Source of the DNA: Magicicada septendecula
Lineage: Eukaryota > Arthropoda > Insecta > Hemiptera > Cicadidae
Length of the DNA: 64,000 nt
Assembly (NCBI GenBank): GCA_034769895.1
Contig: CM068372.1
Span: 384,481,910-384,545,909, forward strand
Direction: 5' to 3'
Shown here: one piece after another, positions 1-11,079 of the stretch
Layout: each line of letters begins with the position of its first letter
How positions within the stretch are numbered: the first letter of the stretch is position 1
Notes under the pieces: model-generated
Seen by the model: only the letters and a program-made list of their open reading frames with translations
Databases searched by the model: none
What the model was told of the DNA's origin: nothing
Made by a program: the position numbers and the translations under genes

Positions 1-325
1 TAGTCTGAATTTCTTCTATCCAGGTGATAGGTGGTCTTTCTCTTTACCTTCTTCCTGGTGGAGTCCATTCCACAACTCTCCTGGCAATCTTTCTTGTGCC
101 ATTCTGATCGTGTGTCCACACCATTGTATTTCTTTTTTGTTAGGATAAAATCAACAATTGATTTTTTTTACATTTGTTCTGTCCTTAGTAACTTCATTTC
201 TAATTTTCTCACGTCCTGATACTCTTGACGAAAGTCTTCAAAAGTCCGTCTCTGCTGTAATTAGTTCTGTTGTTGTTTGTTTATTGGTTGTCCAAACTTC
301 TGAGCCGTAAGTCATGATACGTTAT
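1..325 (-). mobile_element. LINE C-terminal fragment, decayed
   Basis: Read on the minus strand this encodes, with stops and frameshifts, the post-reverse-transcriptase tail of a non-LTR retrotransposon. Visible pieces are TYGSEVWTTNK, SREKIRNEV and RMAQERLP, followed by a degraded PPGRRK-like segment. The same family recurs in plus orientation at about 36,270-36,765, where those motifs line up in the same order. It lies upstream of the first visible protease exon, so it is presumably intronic. It is cut by the window edge and not coding. Confidence 0.7.
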
Positions 326-554
326 TAAATATTATTTATATATTATTTTGTGTATTATTATTCTGTATATATGACTGTACGTAGGTTCTGATAATGACAA
401 TAAAGTTTGATGAAATATCGACACAAATGTTTTAAAATAGTTTGTGTAATCATTAACAAAACTTTAGGAAACTTGTCGTTATTAAAAATTTTAAATTATT
501 CTATTTTTTTAAAGTGAATTACGGTCCACCTAATTCACGTTTGTGTAATTTCAG

Positions 555-763
555 GGTGAGACAGATAGCAGTGGCTGTGGGAGTCCGCGACCCAACCAAC
601 ATGGATGACGACAATGTGAGGATTTATGGAGTTGCACAAGCGGTGGTTCATCCAGGACACGTTGATCGTGAATACTATCATGAAAACGACATCGCCATAT
701 TGAAAACGCACCAAACCATAATGTTTGATGAAACCGTCTCGCCAATATGCCTACCTTATAAAA
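555..763 (+). CDS. Serine protease homolog (S1A, SPH), first visible exon
   Basis: Internal exon of a trypsin-fold protein whose earlier exons (signal peptide, any clip domain, catalytic His) lie left of the window. The acceptor is TTTCAG at 549-554 and the donor GTATTA at 764. The exon starts with the last base of a split codon and ends with the first base of another. The encoded 69 residues include VGVRDPTNMDDDNVRIYGV, HPGHVDRE and the motif HENDIAILKT, whose Asp (codon 688-690) is the catalytic-triad Asp102. VSPICLPY at the end is the usual strand and disulfide cysteine before the domain linker. The four visible exons give 198 residues of an expected S1 domain of about 240, so only the N-terminal part is missing. 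By family knowledge such proteins are secreted into haemolymph. Confidence 0.88.
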
Positions 764-837
764 GTATTAAATCACAACTTTTATTTATGAAAACGTAATT
801 TTAAAAATGAATTTCACTATAATTAGTCTGAAAGAAG

Positions 838-1205
838 GAGGATGAGAAAAGATTAGAAGCATTTGAGATGTGGGTTTGGCGAGCAATGGAAATAGTGAGG
901 TGGGTTGATAAAGTAAGGAATGATGAAGTTTTAAGAAGAATACGGGAAGAGAGAAGACTCCTGAAGGTTATAGAAAATAGGAAAAGGAATTGGTTAGGTG
1001 ATTGTTTAAGAAGCGACTGCTTGCTTACAACTGCCATGGAGGGTGTCATTGAAGGAGAAAAAAGAAGAGGGCGTAGAAGAATGAAGTTCATAGATAGCAT
1101 TAAAATCAGAGGGTGTTACGAAGAAATGAAAAGACTGATACGCGATAGGTCAGCTTGGAGAGCTTTTACCATTTGAAGACCTGCCTTAGGGCAGAAGACC
1201 AAATA
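838..1205 (+). mobile_element. RTE/CR1-like LINE 3' fragment
   Basis: The frame reads EDEKRLEAFEMWVWRAME, then VDKVRNDEVLRRI, NWLGDCLRSDCLL, EGEKRRGRRRM and EEMKRLIRDRSAWRAF, ending TTTGA at about 1176. This is the familiar C-terminal tail after the reverse transcriptase of insect LINEs: the aromatic AFEMW block, NEEVLR, then a WxGHxLRxDxLL-like block and a GRGRRR block. The open stretch is uninterrupted for about 110 codons, so this copy is younger than most here. The downstream segment to 1205 looks like its 3' end. It sits in intron 1 of the protease gene. Confidence 0.75.
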
Positions 1206-1329
1206 ATAATCTGAAAGACTGACCTTAATTTCAGGTTAAATTCATATAAACAACTATCAGAATTATTACTCAGTGGCTGTATTATGTATTATTGAACAAG
1301 AGAAATGAGTTCTCGGTTTTAACGCGACC

Positions 1330-2450
1330 GTTTGTCGTTTGAATGTCTGCCTGTCTATCTGTATATTTGGAGTCTCCCGTGGGCGCTTTTCCCCAGAGAC
1401 AAGATGTTAGGGACCTATACCGCCATGCCCTGTGGCCCTGCAATTGTCGTATCCGCCCGGCACACACGGCAGTCGGCGTGCGATCGAGACTGGTCCATCG
1501 GTTGGATTGGAGGTGTTGGAATCAGGCCAAACGTCTGTGCATCTCGAAGGGAACCAGGGCTGCCCTGTCCCTGGTTCAGTGGCTGCACGAGGTACTTTAT
1601 TCTTCCCTGGTAAAGTAGCCTCAAGGGAATCCGTTCTTTGGAAAGCTGGTGGGTGAACCCAAAATAAGCATCGGTGAAAGGCGCGTGACTGAGTAGCGAC
1701 TCTAGCGGTGACCGGGGAAGGGGCTCACGGTTGGTTATCACCGCTGATTGCCGGTGACCTCACATGGGGCCAAGATTCCATCCAGAAAGTACGCCTGCAT
1801 TGCTTCGATGGCATCGGCACCGACGGTTGGGAAAAGTGCGTATTTCTCGCGCGAACGGCAAAGGGTACGCCCTTACTACTAGTAGCGCATTGCGAACGGG
1901 AACCAGGGTGCGCAATCCCTGGTTACTAGCTGTGCCGAATCTCTCGCACTAGTGTATGATATCCATCAAGTAGACAGATAAACCCTATTAACACCGGGCC
2001 CGGGCCTCTTGTTCTCTCCTTTTCGGCGGACTAGCGTCCGCTGAGTCTGTGGAGTCCTAAGTTAGACCCAGCGAGAGTGGGAGGATATGCCAATCTGCCT
2101 TGGCACTAGCCTGGCGGCGTATTCAGGGCTTCAGGGGTCATTGTGTTGATCAGCGACGTACTCCAAAATGGTACCGCAGTGTCGTGAACCATCTCGGTCG
2201 GAGGTCCTGCCTCCCACCTTTCTTCATGAGTTTAGGCAACGTATCATGGTGGCTATGGCTGACGCAGCTAGCGTAGACTCTCCCTAATACCGGTCTTTCT
2301 GGGAGTTCGGGTGCGTGTCTTGAGTTCCTTTGGACTTTCGTGGGCCACACTCGTTTCCTCTTCGGAGGTTCTCCATCTCTTAGTTCACATCTTCTTCGAC
2401 GCTCGGACAATCTGCTGTCAATTTCGGGCATGTCTCGCTATAACGTTTGA
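1330..2450. repeat. GC-rich insertion of unknown class
   Basis: Roughly 1.1 kb of distinctly GC-rich, CpG-rich sequence between AT-rich flanks. Short overlapping open frames exist on both strands but none shows a domain, and their overlap is what GC-rich non-coding DNA produces. Internal near-repeats occur, for example GGGAACCAGGG at about 1550 and 1900. A retroelement 5' untranslated region is one possibility, but I recognise no family. Confidence 0.45.
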
Positions 2451-3787
2451 ACGCCTTAACCCATTTCCCTAAAACCTGGCATGCGTGTACACACTTTTAC
2501 CCTACAGAATCCTATTGATTTTTGACATTGGCAAAAATGTGAGGAATTGAAATTGTGAATAAACCGCAGAAACCTATATGGGGTACCAAATTAAAGTCAA
2601 TTTAAATCACAACCTGAATATACGGTTCGGTTTTGAAAATTTCAAAATTTTTTGGCCGTTAAGGCCTAAAAATGGATAAAAATTTTGATAAAAACGTAGA
2701 TTCAGGTGAGGTGTCAAATTAAAGAGAATTTGAACTAACTGTAGCATTAAGTTTTTGACATTACAAAATTATTTAATATCCAGATTTCAGTAGTAATAAA
2801 TAATGTATTCCTTTCAAAATAGTGATCGAGTTCTGCAGCTCAGGGAGAACAGTAGTTTTAATACTTTCATGTTGTACGCAGAACTTGAACTAAGGATACT
2901 GAACTACATTACATCGTGTAATGTATTTTTTCTGAGTTTGCTCACTTCGTATCTGCGGCCTAAAAATGACTCAACGTCGTGATCAATGTTTAGGCCAACT
3001 GTTTCCGTTCTTAGCTTAATCCTGATCTAAACAAACAGGCGTGGCACATCTGAAACGCTATTTGCTACTTGAATTAGAGGCATGTCACTCTGACAGCAGG
3101 AGTACAGACAGGGTACATATAACGTTGGTACTGTATAAACACATGTAAATTGTAATAATCTGAACTGACCAAAGTAAAATTTGTGTGACAGTGTCAGACC
3201 AAAAGTGAAATATTTTATAACACCAGTTCATGGTTTTTTTCTTATTAACCGTTTAAATATTGCAACAGACAAGAAAGTAAAGTTTATTTAAAACGAAAAT
3301 AGAAGCTGTGATAATTACCAGTGTACTGAATACTATCAGTTGCTGTCAGAGAGTAATTCAATGCCTTCCATATCTGTGTCTGAACTTGTATCATCATTTG
3401 AGTCAGCGTTACTGATAAGATGATCCATTGTTCACAACGACGTCGATAATGTGCGCCAGTTCCCATAGCTTATCATCTTCCTTGATTATATGCTGCATGC
3501 AATAACTCCAATTGTCCTCCGTTGTTTCATTTATTGCTTTCTAAAGAAATTGTTTTATATCAAGCAAATAATGTTGTGTTATGACGGGCAACATATCCTT
3601 TCAACTGGATCGTATTAATTCAATACGATTCAGAATACAGTGATAAAGAGGAAGTCGTGCCCCGATTTAAGTGTCAAATAACACTTACAAGACTATAGAG
3701 ATATTCTGCACATGCGCGTAATACATTACGGTGTGGACAGTGTCAATGTCGCTGACCAATAACGTTTCAGATTTGCCACGTGTGTTT

Positions 3788-4020
3788 GTTTACATCAGGA
3801 TGGGGTGCAATGTAGCAGGCCTCCTCGTGGTGCACCCTGGGTAACGCTAAATCTGCTACGGCGAATCGCCGCGAACTCAAAACCACCTGCAGACGTGCCA
3901 ATCGCTGACTTACCCGAACGATGACACAATCAATCGCTACTGGGAGGCTCGACGTCGAATGGTGGAGGCACCAAAGACGGGCGTTGGATAAAGTAAAGTA
4001 AAGTAAGTTTACATCAGGAT
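3788..4020 (+). mobile_element. SINE-like element with 14-bp target site duplication
   Basis: A 205-bp body (3802-4006) is flanked by identical 14-bp direct repeats GTTTACATCAGGAT at 3788-3801 and 4007-4020. The body ends in a short AAAGT-type repeat, as in SINE tails. Its GC content is higher than the flanks. I could not place convincing tRNA-type A and B boxes, so the head class is open. Insertion by target-primed reverse transcription is inferred from the duplication and tail. Confidence 0.75.
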
Positions 4021-4970
4021 TGAAGTAAGAACGGAAAGAGTATAGGTATTTATTGATTCAGTAAGAGAACTCTTTCATTTTCGTCTTTTAATCTCATCAC
4101 TTTTAACAGGTTGCAGGCATGTGTAGCTAGCAGGCTAGTCACAATTCATGTTTTTAAAGATTTGGACACAACAAACCTCTTCTTTTTAATTTTTCGTTCT
4201 ACTTTCCCTTCAGTTACTTTTTTTCTTTTTTTACAAATTCGTTGTTCTGATGCGTGTGGCCATATTTATTAACGGTTCTTTTATTTTCAAACGTTATAAC
4301 AAGATTTTGTTTTTTGAGATTCTCAGAAAACCTTTATAATTTCTAACCTATATATTCTTCTAGGGAAACTACATTTTGAAAACTAGGCGTCTTCCTGAAG
4401 TTCACTTTCCTTAAAGCAAAGCTTCCAAGCATGAATATTTAATAAATATTTACCTTGCCTTAGTTTTTCTTATCTTTTAGATAATATTGAAGTGATATTA
4501 CCTTTAAAATGATCAAAATTTTCCTATTACTGAATGGAATGATTAGACTGATCCTACTAAATGTGTCACTAAAATTCCGCCCGCCATTTTTGATGATATT
4601 TGTAAATAGCTTAAGTCTTACTTCTTATAAAAAATCATTTTCATTTTAGTATTATTTTCTTTGTTCCTATTAGAAACTAAGGTTTTCGTCTTCTCTATTA
4701 ATCTTCATGTTGTCCCTTCTTTAGTTGCTTTATCAATTGTGATCGGAATTCTTTACAGGTCTATTTCGCTCTCAGACCCCAATCGGACCTGAGGATACCT
4801 AGTCATTCTCCACAAATTTCTGTTCCTAATTTACCATTAATGATCCGTGAACTTAAAAAACAGTCCCTTACAAAGTAATACTAGAAGAGTGTTTTATTAG
4901 AAGTTTGTGGGTTTCTCGTTAAATAAAAGTTGTAAGGAAAATGTATTTTGATTTTAAGTTTTGTCCACAG

Positions 4971-5158
4971 ACGAAGACTTTACAAACATGAACGCTGTAG
5001 TTTTTGGTTGGGAAGAGAAATATGAAAACGGATTCACGGATCGTCATGCGCAAGAAATGACAGTAAAAATCTTACCGAGTAAAGACTGCCTAATGTCACA
5101 AATTGGAGATCTGTACAGTCAACTTCAGAGCCAACTTCTGTGTTCTGATTCCTGCCAG
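4971..5158 (+). CDS. Serine protease homolog, second visible exon
   Basis: Acceptor TTTTGTCCACAG, donor GTAATA at 5159; starts with two bases that complete the previous codon and ends on a codon boundary. Encodes EDFTNMNAVVFGWEEKYENG, then an Ala-Gln-Glu-Met segment, KILPSKDCLMSQ and LLCSDSCQ. VVFGWE corresponds to the V-x-GWG strand of trypsins. The cysteines in KDC and LLC form the conserved Cys168-Cys182 pair. The Asp in CSDSCQ is at the primary specificity position (189 in chymotrypsin numbering), so a trypsin-like pocket is formally retained. The exon ends one residue before the GDxG loop, giving CQ|GDGGSP across the splice. Confidence 0.9.
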
Positions 5159-6216
5159 GTAATATGCCGTTAATGTTTATTGCAATAATCACAAATACTT
5201 ATTACTACAACCATAAACACACATAGCTTTTGATGTTGGGCTGCAGTGGCATAACTTCTGTGGTGGGGGGGATTGGAGGATCAATCTCCCGTAGAGATAA
5301 TAAAAATATCTGCAAAATTACATAATCACTTAATGCAGGACTGTTTCTAAGCCAGTTGTGTATGTTAAATAACGATTATAAATAATTGTAGAATTAAAAG
5401 GTATTACAGTACTTTTAATTAAAAAAATAAAGTTAGAGTATTTGACATAGAAAAAGCTTATGACAATGTAGCGTTAGCCAATCTGTGAACAGCTTTAAGA
5501 TTAACTAGTATCAACCCTATTATCATAAAAGCAATACAAGTACTAATTATTTCATGTTGCTTACAAAAAAAGTGTTATGTAGAACCATACATGACTTCGA
5601 TATTCTAATTAATTATAAAATTATTTTTAATATGTAGACCTACACCCAGAACGAAACCAAATATATCAGCATGCCTTTGGTAAAAACGCTGAGAAAGATA
5701 ATCAAAATACGAAGTGTACCTAGTTGTTAATATTTTAAAAATAAAGAATTGACTTGATTAAATTATCTTTTATTTAAACAACACGAAAGAAAGCGAATAC
5801 CACCCAACGTTTGTTATCGTGAATTTCTGAAAACGAAAAAATTAATTTGTTTACGTATCCATGGTTACATAGCTTGGAACTATATCAATTGTTAATATTT
5901 TATTGAAATTTTTAAGTTTTCTATCGAATAAATTTACAACCTCAATACAAAAAATGACTCCCTCCCTCTTCAACTACCCTTTTCAGCTACCTTTCTACAG
6001 TGGATTATTATGACCTTCTTTTCAGGATACTGTATTTATCAAAATTAAGTACTTTACTCTTGTTAAAACATAAACCTTTCCAGGTAAACTACCCTTTCCC
6101 CTTAACCTATCTTCACCAAAATCAATAGGTCTTGAGTTCTCTACAACTCGGGCACATATGCAAAAATTACTTTATTCTGTTTAATTTTGCGGCAGTTATC
6201 GTTCGCCATAGAAAAA

Positions 6217-6328
<112 letters not shown>

Positions 6329-6764
6329 TTTGGAAAACGATTTTTCTTCATATTTTGAGGGTAGAATATCTTTCTTATTTCTTCATATCAGAATATGGCC
6401 TTGTCTCGAACACGATTTTTTTCGCGATCACCATACTTCGATTTCCTTACTGAACATGGAAGTAAAAAGTGCCTGTGTCGATAAGTGTTATCAAAATTGG
6501 TCGCAAAAGGATGTGCCCATTTCAAGTAGGCTGCATGTTAGAGTCACAGTGTGCATTCAGTTGATAAAAGAATTGTGAAGACTCCTTTAGAACAAACCTG
6601 TGGGTATTGTGAGTGAAAAAATAAAGCTAATAAAGCTTAACCATAATGTTAGCAAACAACAAAACAAAAGTTTAACTTTGAATATAAAGACTCTTTGGAC
6701 TACCTCATAAATTTTTAATTTGTTCATCATCTTCAGATCTTTATCAGATATTAAAATAAAAATG

Positions 6765-7330
6765 ATTTGTTCCGGTCCCTGAGGGGATAGACTAGAACTG
6801 GTCGCTCCAACGCTTCTTCGGATTCCTCACAACTCTTGGTCCTTTCGGCTTGTAGTTCCATACTTTTTTGGGTCACGTTTATTCATCATATTCAGCTCCC
6901 GCCGTACATCGACTTTTTTTGCCATCTTGAAGAGTACGTCCTGCCAAGTGCCTGAGGAATCTCATTTCGGTCTCTGAATACGACTAGCCTGGGATTTCGT
7001 TAAAGACAAATTCTTAAACCCATAGAGAAGTTTGAGGAGGCCAATCACCTTGTGGATCTTTAGGCGTGTTTCTTTACCCCTTGATTTTAGAACTCCCCAG
7101 ACGGTCCCACACATGTGGTTGAACTTGTGCAGTTTCTTCACCACATCATTGTTTGTAATGGAAGACACATTAGAGCCCAGATATTCAAAATTACTGACCT
7201 GCTCCAGCACAATACCATGTACAACAATTTTTACTCGTATGAGATCGGTCCTATTAAAATCCATCACCTTGGTCTCAATGTGAAGATCTGTACTCCGGAA
7301 CCCTTGCAGATTTGACGCAACGAGTGTACA
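6765..7330 (-). mobile_element. LINE reverse-transcriptase thumb/C-terminal fragment
   Basis: The minus strand reads MDFNRTDLIRVKIVVHG, LEQVSNFEYLG, NNDVVKKLHKFNHMCGTV, RLKIHKVIGLLKLLYG and SLTKSQASRIQ. The EQVxxFxYLG motif followed by a YG-x(4)-LT block is diagnostic of RTE-like LINE thumb regions. The 3' part (6765-6860) contains a TTTGTTCCGGTCCC segment shared with 12,436-12,500, so the two are parts of one family. Decayed, in intron 2 of the protease gene. Confidence 0.8.
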
Positions 7331-7559
7331 GATGTCTGCATACTGCTTTCTGAATTCGACAGGATAGCCTGGTCATTTTTTTCTGTATGGAGGCGAGTAG
7401 AAGGATAAGAATGAAAGGACGAACGCCTTTCAAAACCAATTCCAGTTTGTAGACTCAGAGGAACAAAAAATTATTGGTAGGGCGAAAAGAAGATGAAGCG
7501 ATCAATTGGTGGCAATGGACCAAACGGTCTAACGTTTGTGGAGAAATACAAAACATTTT

Positions 7560-7915
7560 TTCTTGGCAATTTCGTGTTCTTCTTCTTCTTCTTCTTCTTT
7601 TTCTTCTTCCTCTTCTTCACTTCAAAGGTTTATGTTATATAAACCTGTTCCGACATCCATATCATCCTCGGACGACCCACGTCTCTTCCACCAATGGCAC
7701 TCCCTTAGTTCCCAATTATTATTTCGAGGCTGCTTTGGGTTCTTTAGTTTTACATGAACAGATTACTGGCCTGTTGCACAACCTCGTACCAGGAGGACCA
7801 GAGACTCTTCTGTCAGGATTACCATAACTTAGCCAAAAGGCCTCTGTTTTGGGGCGCAGGAGATTCACCCTTAACCTTCTCTTTCTGAGGTAGGATTTGA
7901 TCGCTTTGTATCAAT
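7560..7915 (+). repeat. Composite repeat shared with 24.5-24.8 kb, one half inverted
   Basis: After a (CTT)n run at 7576-7619 come two blocks. Block A (about 7628-7705, containing ATCCTCGGACGACCCA) matches 24,725-24,800 in reverse orientation. Block B (about 7725-7900, containing CAGATTACTGGCC and AGGAGGACCAGAGACTC) matches 24,545-24,720 in forward orientation. The element class is unknown. Confidence 0.65.
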
Positions 7916-8356
7916 TATTCTGATACTGTTTCTTAGTATTTCCAGTGCTCACCTACCAGCATCTGTGAGCATTCTAAGATCCTAAGCCATCCAAAATTAA
8001 GGAATTAGAATGAAAAAAAGAAAGATACCCTAGCCCTTGAGTTCTTTAATAACGTCGGGGTCTGAAAAGAACAAGAGTCAGTCAAGAGAGACTAGACATG
8101 AAGAATCACCACTTTGTTCCCCAAGACCAGTTGAAGCAAAGTGAGAATCCAGCTAGGGCACATCGAGTTTGTCAAACCCGTATCTACAAGTTGTAAATCC
8201 CTGATGTATCTTGTCATTGTTATGTTAGTTATTGTAAGGCATACCTAGAATAATAATTATTCACATACTTAATTGGTTACAATTTGTAAATAAACCGATA
8301 TGGTATTTGATTCCTGCCAACGCTAGTGATACAATGACACATTTCATTATTTTCAG

Positions 8357-8414
8357 GGGGATGGCGGCTCACCTATATTGATAAATGTGGACGAAAACAT
8401 CGCAGTGCAAGTGG
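8357..8414 (+). CDS. Serine protease homolog, active-site-loop exon (Ser replaced by Gly)
   Basis: A 58-nt exon with acceptor ATTATTTTCAG and donor GTAAGA at 8415. It starts on a codon boundary and reads GDGGSPILINVDENIAVQV, ending with the first base of a Gly codon. In catalytic S1 proteases this loop is GDSGGP; here the residue at position 195 is Gly and a Ser appears two residues later. GDGGSP is the pattern known from insect clip-domain serine protease homologs of the PPAF-II/masquerade type, which assist prophenoloxidase activation without cutting. The surrounding residues are well conserved and the phases fit exactly, so I read this as a genuine non-catalytic homolog rather than a pseudogene. 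It is too short for ordinary ORF finding. Confidence 0.9.
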
Positions 8415-8546
8415 GTAAGAGGAAGTTTTGTTTTGTAAACAACAAATATTGTATCAGAATACAGTACAACGTAATGCAGATAATAATAGTTGGAAAGAAA
8501 TTAATAAGTTCAAGCTAATTATAATTAATACACGAAACTAATGGAA

Positions 8547-8606
8547 AAGGGATGTTGGTAGGCCGAGGAGAAAATGGATTGCGGAACTGGTCAACTAGGG
8601 CCTAAT

Positions 8607-8640
<34 letters not shown>

Positions 8641-8660
8641 CACCACCACCACCACCACCC
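8547..8660 (+). mobile_element. LINE 3' terminus with (ATC)n-(ACC)n tail
   Basis: A plus-strand remnant of a GRPRRKW-type LINE C-terminus (GRPRRKWIAELVN) is followed 16 bp later by about 11 ATC and 6 ACC units (8607-8660). The triplet run directly after the coding end looks like the LINE's 3' tail. Confidence 0.6.
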
Positions 8661-8661
8661 C

Positions 8662-8985
8662 AAGGACTAGGGCTTAGACCTGTTCCGGAACCCTTCTTCT
8701 CCTCGGTCTCCCGACATATCCCTTCCTAGTAGGGTGATAGCCCAAGGCAGCCACAAGTAGTCATGCGATTCAAGTGTTCACACAATCTCCTTCTGTGACC
8801 TTTAATGTTCTGGTGCAATGATACAATGTTTAAATTGCGTCTAATATCCTCGTTCCTCCTCCGATCCAAGAGAGAACAACCTTGCATCCCTCTTAGAAAT
8901 TTCATTTCGGCTGCCGGAATCCTCTGCACGTCCCTTTTACCAAGAATCCGTGTCTCACTAGCATACAGGAATGGGGGGGGGGAGC
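8662..8985 (-). mobile_element. LINE C-terminal fragment
   Basis: The minus strand reads MQRIPAAEMKFLRGMQGCS, LLDRRRNEDIRRNL and HRRRLCEHLNRM. This is the RTE-like LINE tail AAEMxFLRxxxGCxxxDRxRNxDIRxEL. A close relative in plus orientation is at 35,475-35,905. Confidence 0.8.
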
Positions 8986-9049
8986 CACAGTTTCATAAAA
9001 TTTCATTCGGGTATCCGTCTGTGTTTTATTTTTCAGGTACCTATGAACT

Positions 9050-9234
9050 GAGAAATTTACATTTCTCAAATGTAAATATTCTGGTGATGATGTTGGAGAA
9101 GAACGAAGAATCTTTTCAAGACATGATGAACAGATATCATGGCGGAACCAAAAGAACTACAGAATTGAAATCAACACAGACTAGTCAAGAGTGGTAAGAA
9201 ATCGAGGAAGGATGTACAATTGAAAATCATCGTA
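9050..9234 (+). mobile_element. LINE RT fragment, copy 1 of a duplicated piece
   Basis: Reads LVMMLEKNEESFQDMMNRYH and ELKSTQTSQEW. This corresponds to the segment after the polymerase YADD motif of an RTE-like LINE; in intact relatives the block is ADDMVLLAE followed by LQxMMNRL, GLKINTDKT and so on. The ADD itself is decayed. Positions 9063-9234 are identical, by eye, to 11,165-11,336. Confidence 0.65.
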
Positions 9235-9815
9235 TGATGCTATTGAACGTAAATATTGCCCGCTGTAACTGGTCTTGTGTTTTCTGTGTCATTACCTTGT
9301 CATCTTTATAAAGCAACGCATTCACATGAATATTTCGCTGAAGTGATATTCCCGAGTCAACTTTAGCTGTCCATCGCCGAAATATGTCGTCCATGTTGAT
9401 ATTAAAAAGTGTCGGTGTAATAGGACACCCATTTCTCACACCTTTATTTCTAGGGCCTAATCTGTGGAGTGAATTCTTGTTCTTCATCTTCTATCAGGGA
9501 CTAGGCGAGTCACCTGTTCCAGTGCCAACGGAATATATCCACTTCATCAACACTTCCTAGATCCTCGTATTCTTCGTTGTCTAACAGGCGTGTGTCGCCA
9601 AACTACCTTAGACAAGCTGCTATCTGCCATCCAATTCGGATGAGCAATCCATCTCTCTTTGTGTTATGCAATACGGTATTGAGTTTTTAAAATGTTCAGC
9701 TCTTTACAGATGTCTTCATTGTAGAATCTTTTCATGTCCAGCCTTTAACAGATCATAAGAATCTCATCTCCGATCTGCCTGTATCCTATTTGGCCGGAAC
9801 CCAAGTATCAAAACC
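9227..9815 (-). mobile_element. LINE reverse-transcriptase fragment(s)
   Basis: Minus strand 9487-9227 encodes NKGVRNGCPITPTLFNINMD, then HVNALLYKDDKVMTQ. This matches the RT palm (GVRQGCPLSPTLFNIYIDD ... ALLFADD), with the catalytic box changed to YKDD. Minus strand 9815-9492 carries a second, more decayed C-terminal LINE piece with SEMRFL-x-SVKGWT. Confidence 0.75.
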
Positions 9816-9841
9816 ATACAATAACACTGTCACAGATAATT

Positions 9842-10115
9842 ATTAAAACCACTATCCGTGATGTAAGGCCGTGGTCTTCCATTTTTCTTCGTGTCGAAAG
9901 GTGTTAACTGGAACAGACGTTTCAGCCTCACCTCTGGAGGCCATCTTCAGTGTAATAAGGACCTAACGCACTGACAAGATGTACGTCAGTGCAACCACAC
10001 TGACTGTGGGCAAAGGCTCAACTGTTAGAGGCTGAAACGTCTGTTTGAGTTAACACCTTTCGACACGAAGAAAAATGGAAGTCCAAGGCATTAAATCCCG
10101 GATAGTAGTTTTAAT
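9842..10115. mobile_element. Fold-back element with hammerhead-like motif (copy 1)
   Basis: Imperfect inverted arms at about 9842-9929 and 10,029-10,115 (shared parts include GTTAACACCTTTCGACACG and GAGGCTGAAACGTCTGTT) flank a loop of about 100 bp. The minus strand at 9918-9950 reads CTGAAGA, a GCCTC/GAGGC stem, then GAAACG. It is related to the fold-backs at 12.2 and 21.8 kb. No ORF. Confidence 0.7.
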
Positions 10116-10439
10116 AGTTATGATACCGGACGTGAAAACCTAAGAAACAGATTGGCATAGACATTACATTATAAAGTTTATAAGGTAATGAGTGAAGAAG
10201 TAGAAGGAGAAGAAGAAATTATTAAGTTGTTCTAGTTTCCTTCTCTTGTTTCGTATCATCTCCATCAGGATTCACTTTTATGTGATTTGGTGAGTAGTAT
10301 ATTGAATGTTTTGTCACTTCTTTATATCTGTTTGCTACATGATATACCATTTCCTGTCTTTCCCATTATACGTCCAAGGTGTATTAACTTATGGTTTTTG
10401 TTTGCTTGAGTTACCTAATTTATTCTGTCCTCTTCTTGT

Positions 10440-10960
10440 TTTTCACCTCAGTGTTTAGGCTAACAGCCCGTTCCACCTTCAGTCCTGCCATCTTATTTTG
10501 GGTCTCTATCTTCATCTCTTCTTCCATAATAATTGATTGCCTGTTTTATTAGACACTCATCGCTCATCCTCTTTATACGCTGTTTCCATTGCAACGAGTA
10601 CTCTCTAATCATGTCGTTCATGTTGTATACCCCCAACTCTGCCCTTATACCTTTATTCCTAATTTCATCGCGGAGGGAACAACATTTCACTCGTCTCAAG
10701 AACTACATTACAGCGGCTTGAGTACCCTGAGTGTTTTGCTTCAGCAACGCCTACGTCTCACAGTCACACCCATAAGCTGGCACGGGTGCTGTCATTATCT
10801 TATACAATTTCAACTTTGTCTCTCTTGTTGTTCTGTTACGTAGCGTGGAGTGTAAGGTATTACACACCAGTTGGTATTTATGAATTTTATTGGCGATGTC
10901 AATCTAGGCCTTAAAATTGATGTCATATCCTAGAAAGTTAAAATCTAACACCTGTTCTAT
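10440..10960 (-). mobile_element. LINE C-terminal fragment
   Basis: The minus strand reads RRVKCCSLRDEIRNKGIRAE, LGVYNMNDMIREY, QWKQRIKRMSDECLIKQA and a GRRD piece. This is the standard post-RT tail LRRxxxxxLxDxxRNxxIRxELG...W..H..RM. Decayed; in intron 3 of the protease gene. Confidence 0.8.
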
Positions 10961-11079
10961 AAGTTGCCCATTGATCACTATCTTCGAACGAACTGGCTAC
11001 TTTCCTTTTGAACTTTGACTTTTTTAATATTGTAAAATTATAGACCTTACGTGTAAGGCTGAAGCAGAGCATAGCAAAT

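Larger units (their letters stand above)
764..4970 (+). other. Intron of the serine protease homolog gene (4.2 kb)
   Basis: GTATTA donor and TTTTGTCCACAG acceptor. The split codon a|ac joins to Asn, giving CLPYKNEDF. It contains a LINE fragment (838-1200), a GC-rich block (about 1330-2450), a SINE-like insertion (3788-4020) and otherwise AT-rich DNA. I see nothing recognisable at 2460-3780 apart from a short repeat resembling sequences at 32.2 and 55.8 kb, and nothing at 4021-4960. Confidence 0.8.

Noticed and set aside
8357..8414. Reading the protease locus as a pseudogene because the active-site serine is lost
   Set aside because: Frame, splice sites, cysteines and structural motifs are intact and GDGGSP is the known pattern of functional serine protease homologs.
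9063..9197. A duplicated host exon (open frame ending in a GTAAGA donor, also at 11,165-11,299)
   Set aside because: The frame matches the segment after the polymerase box of an RTE-like LINE, and copy 2 continues into the next LINE motifs (FxYLGSLLTxDG); the GTAAGA is chance.
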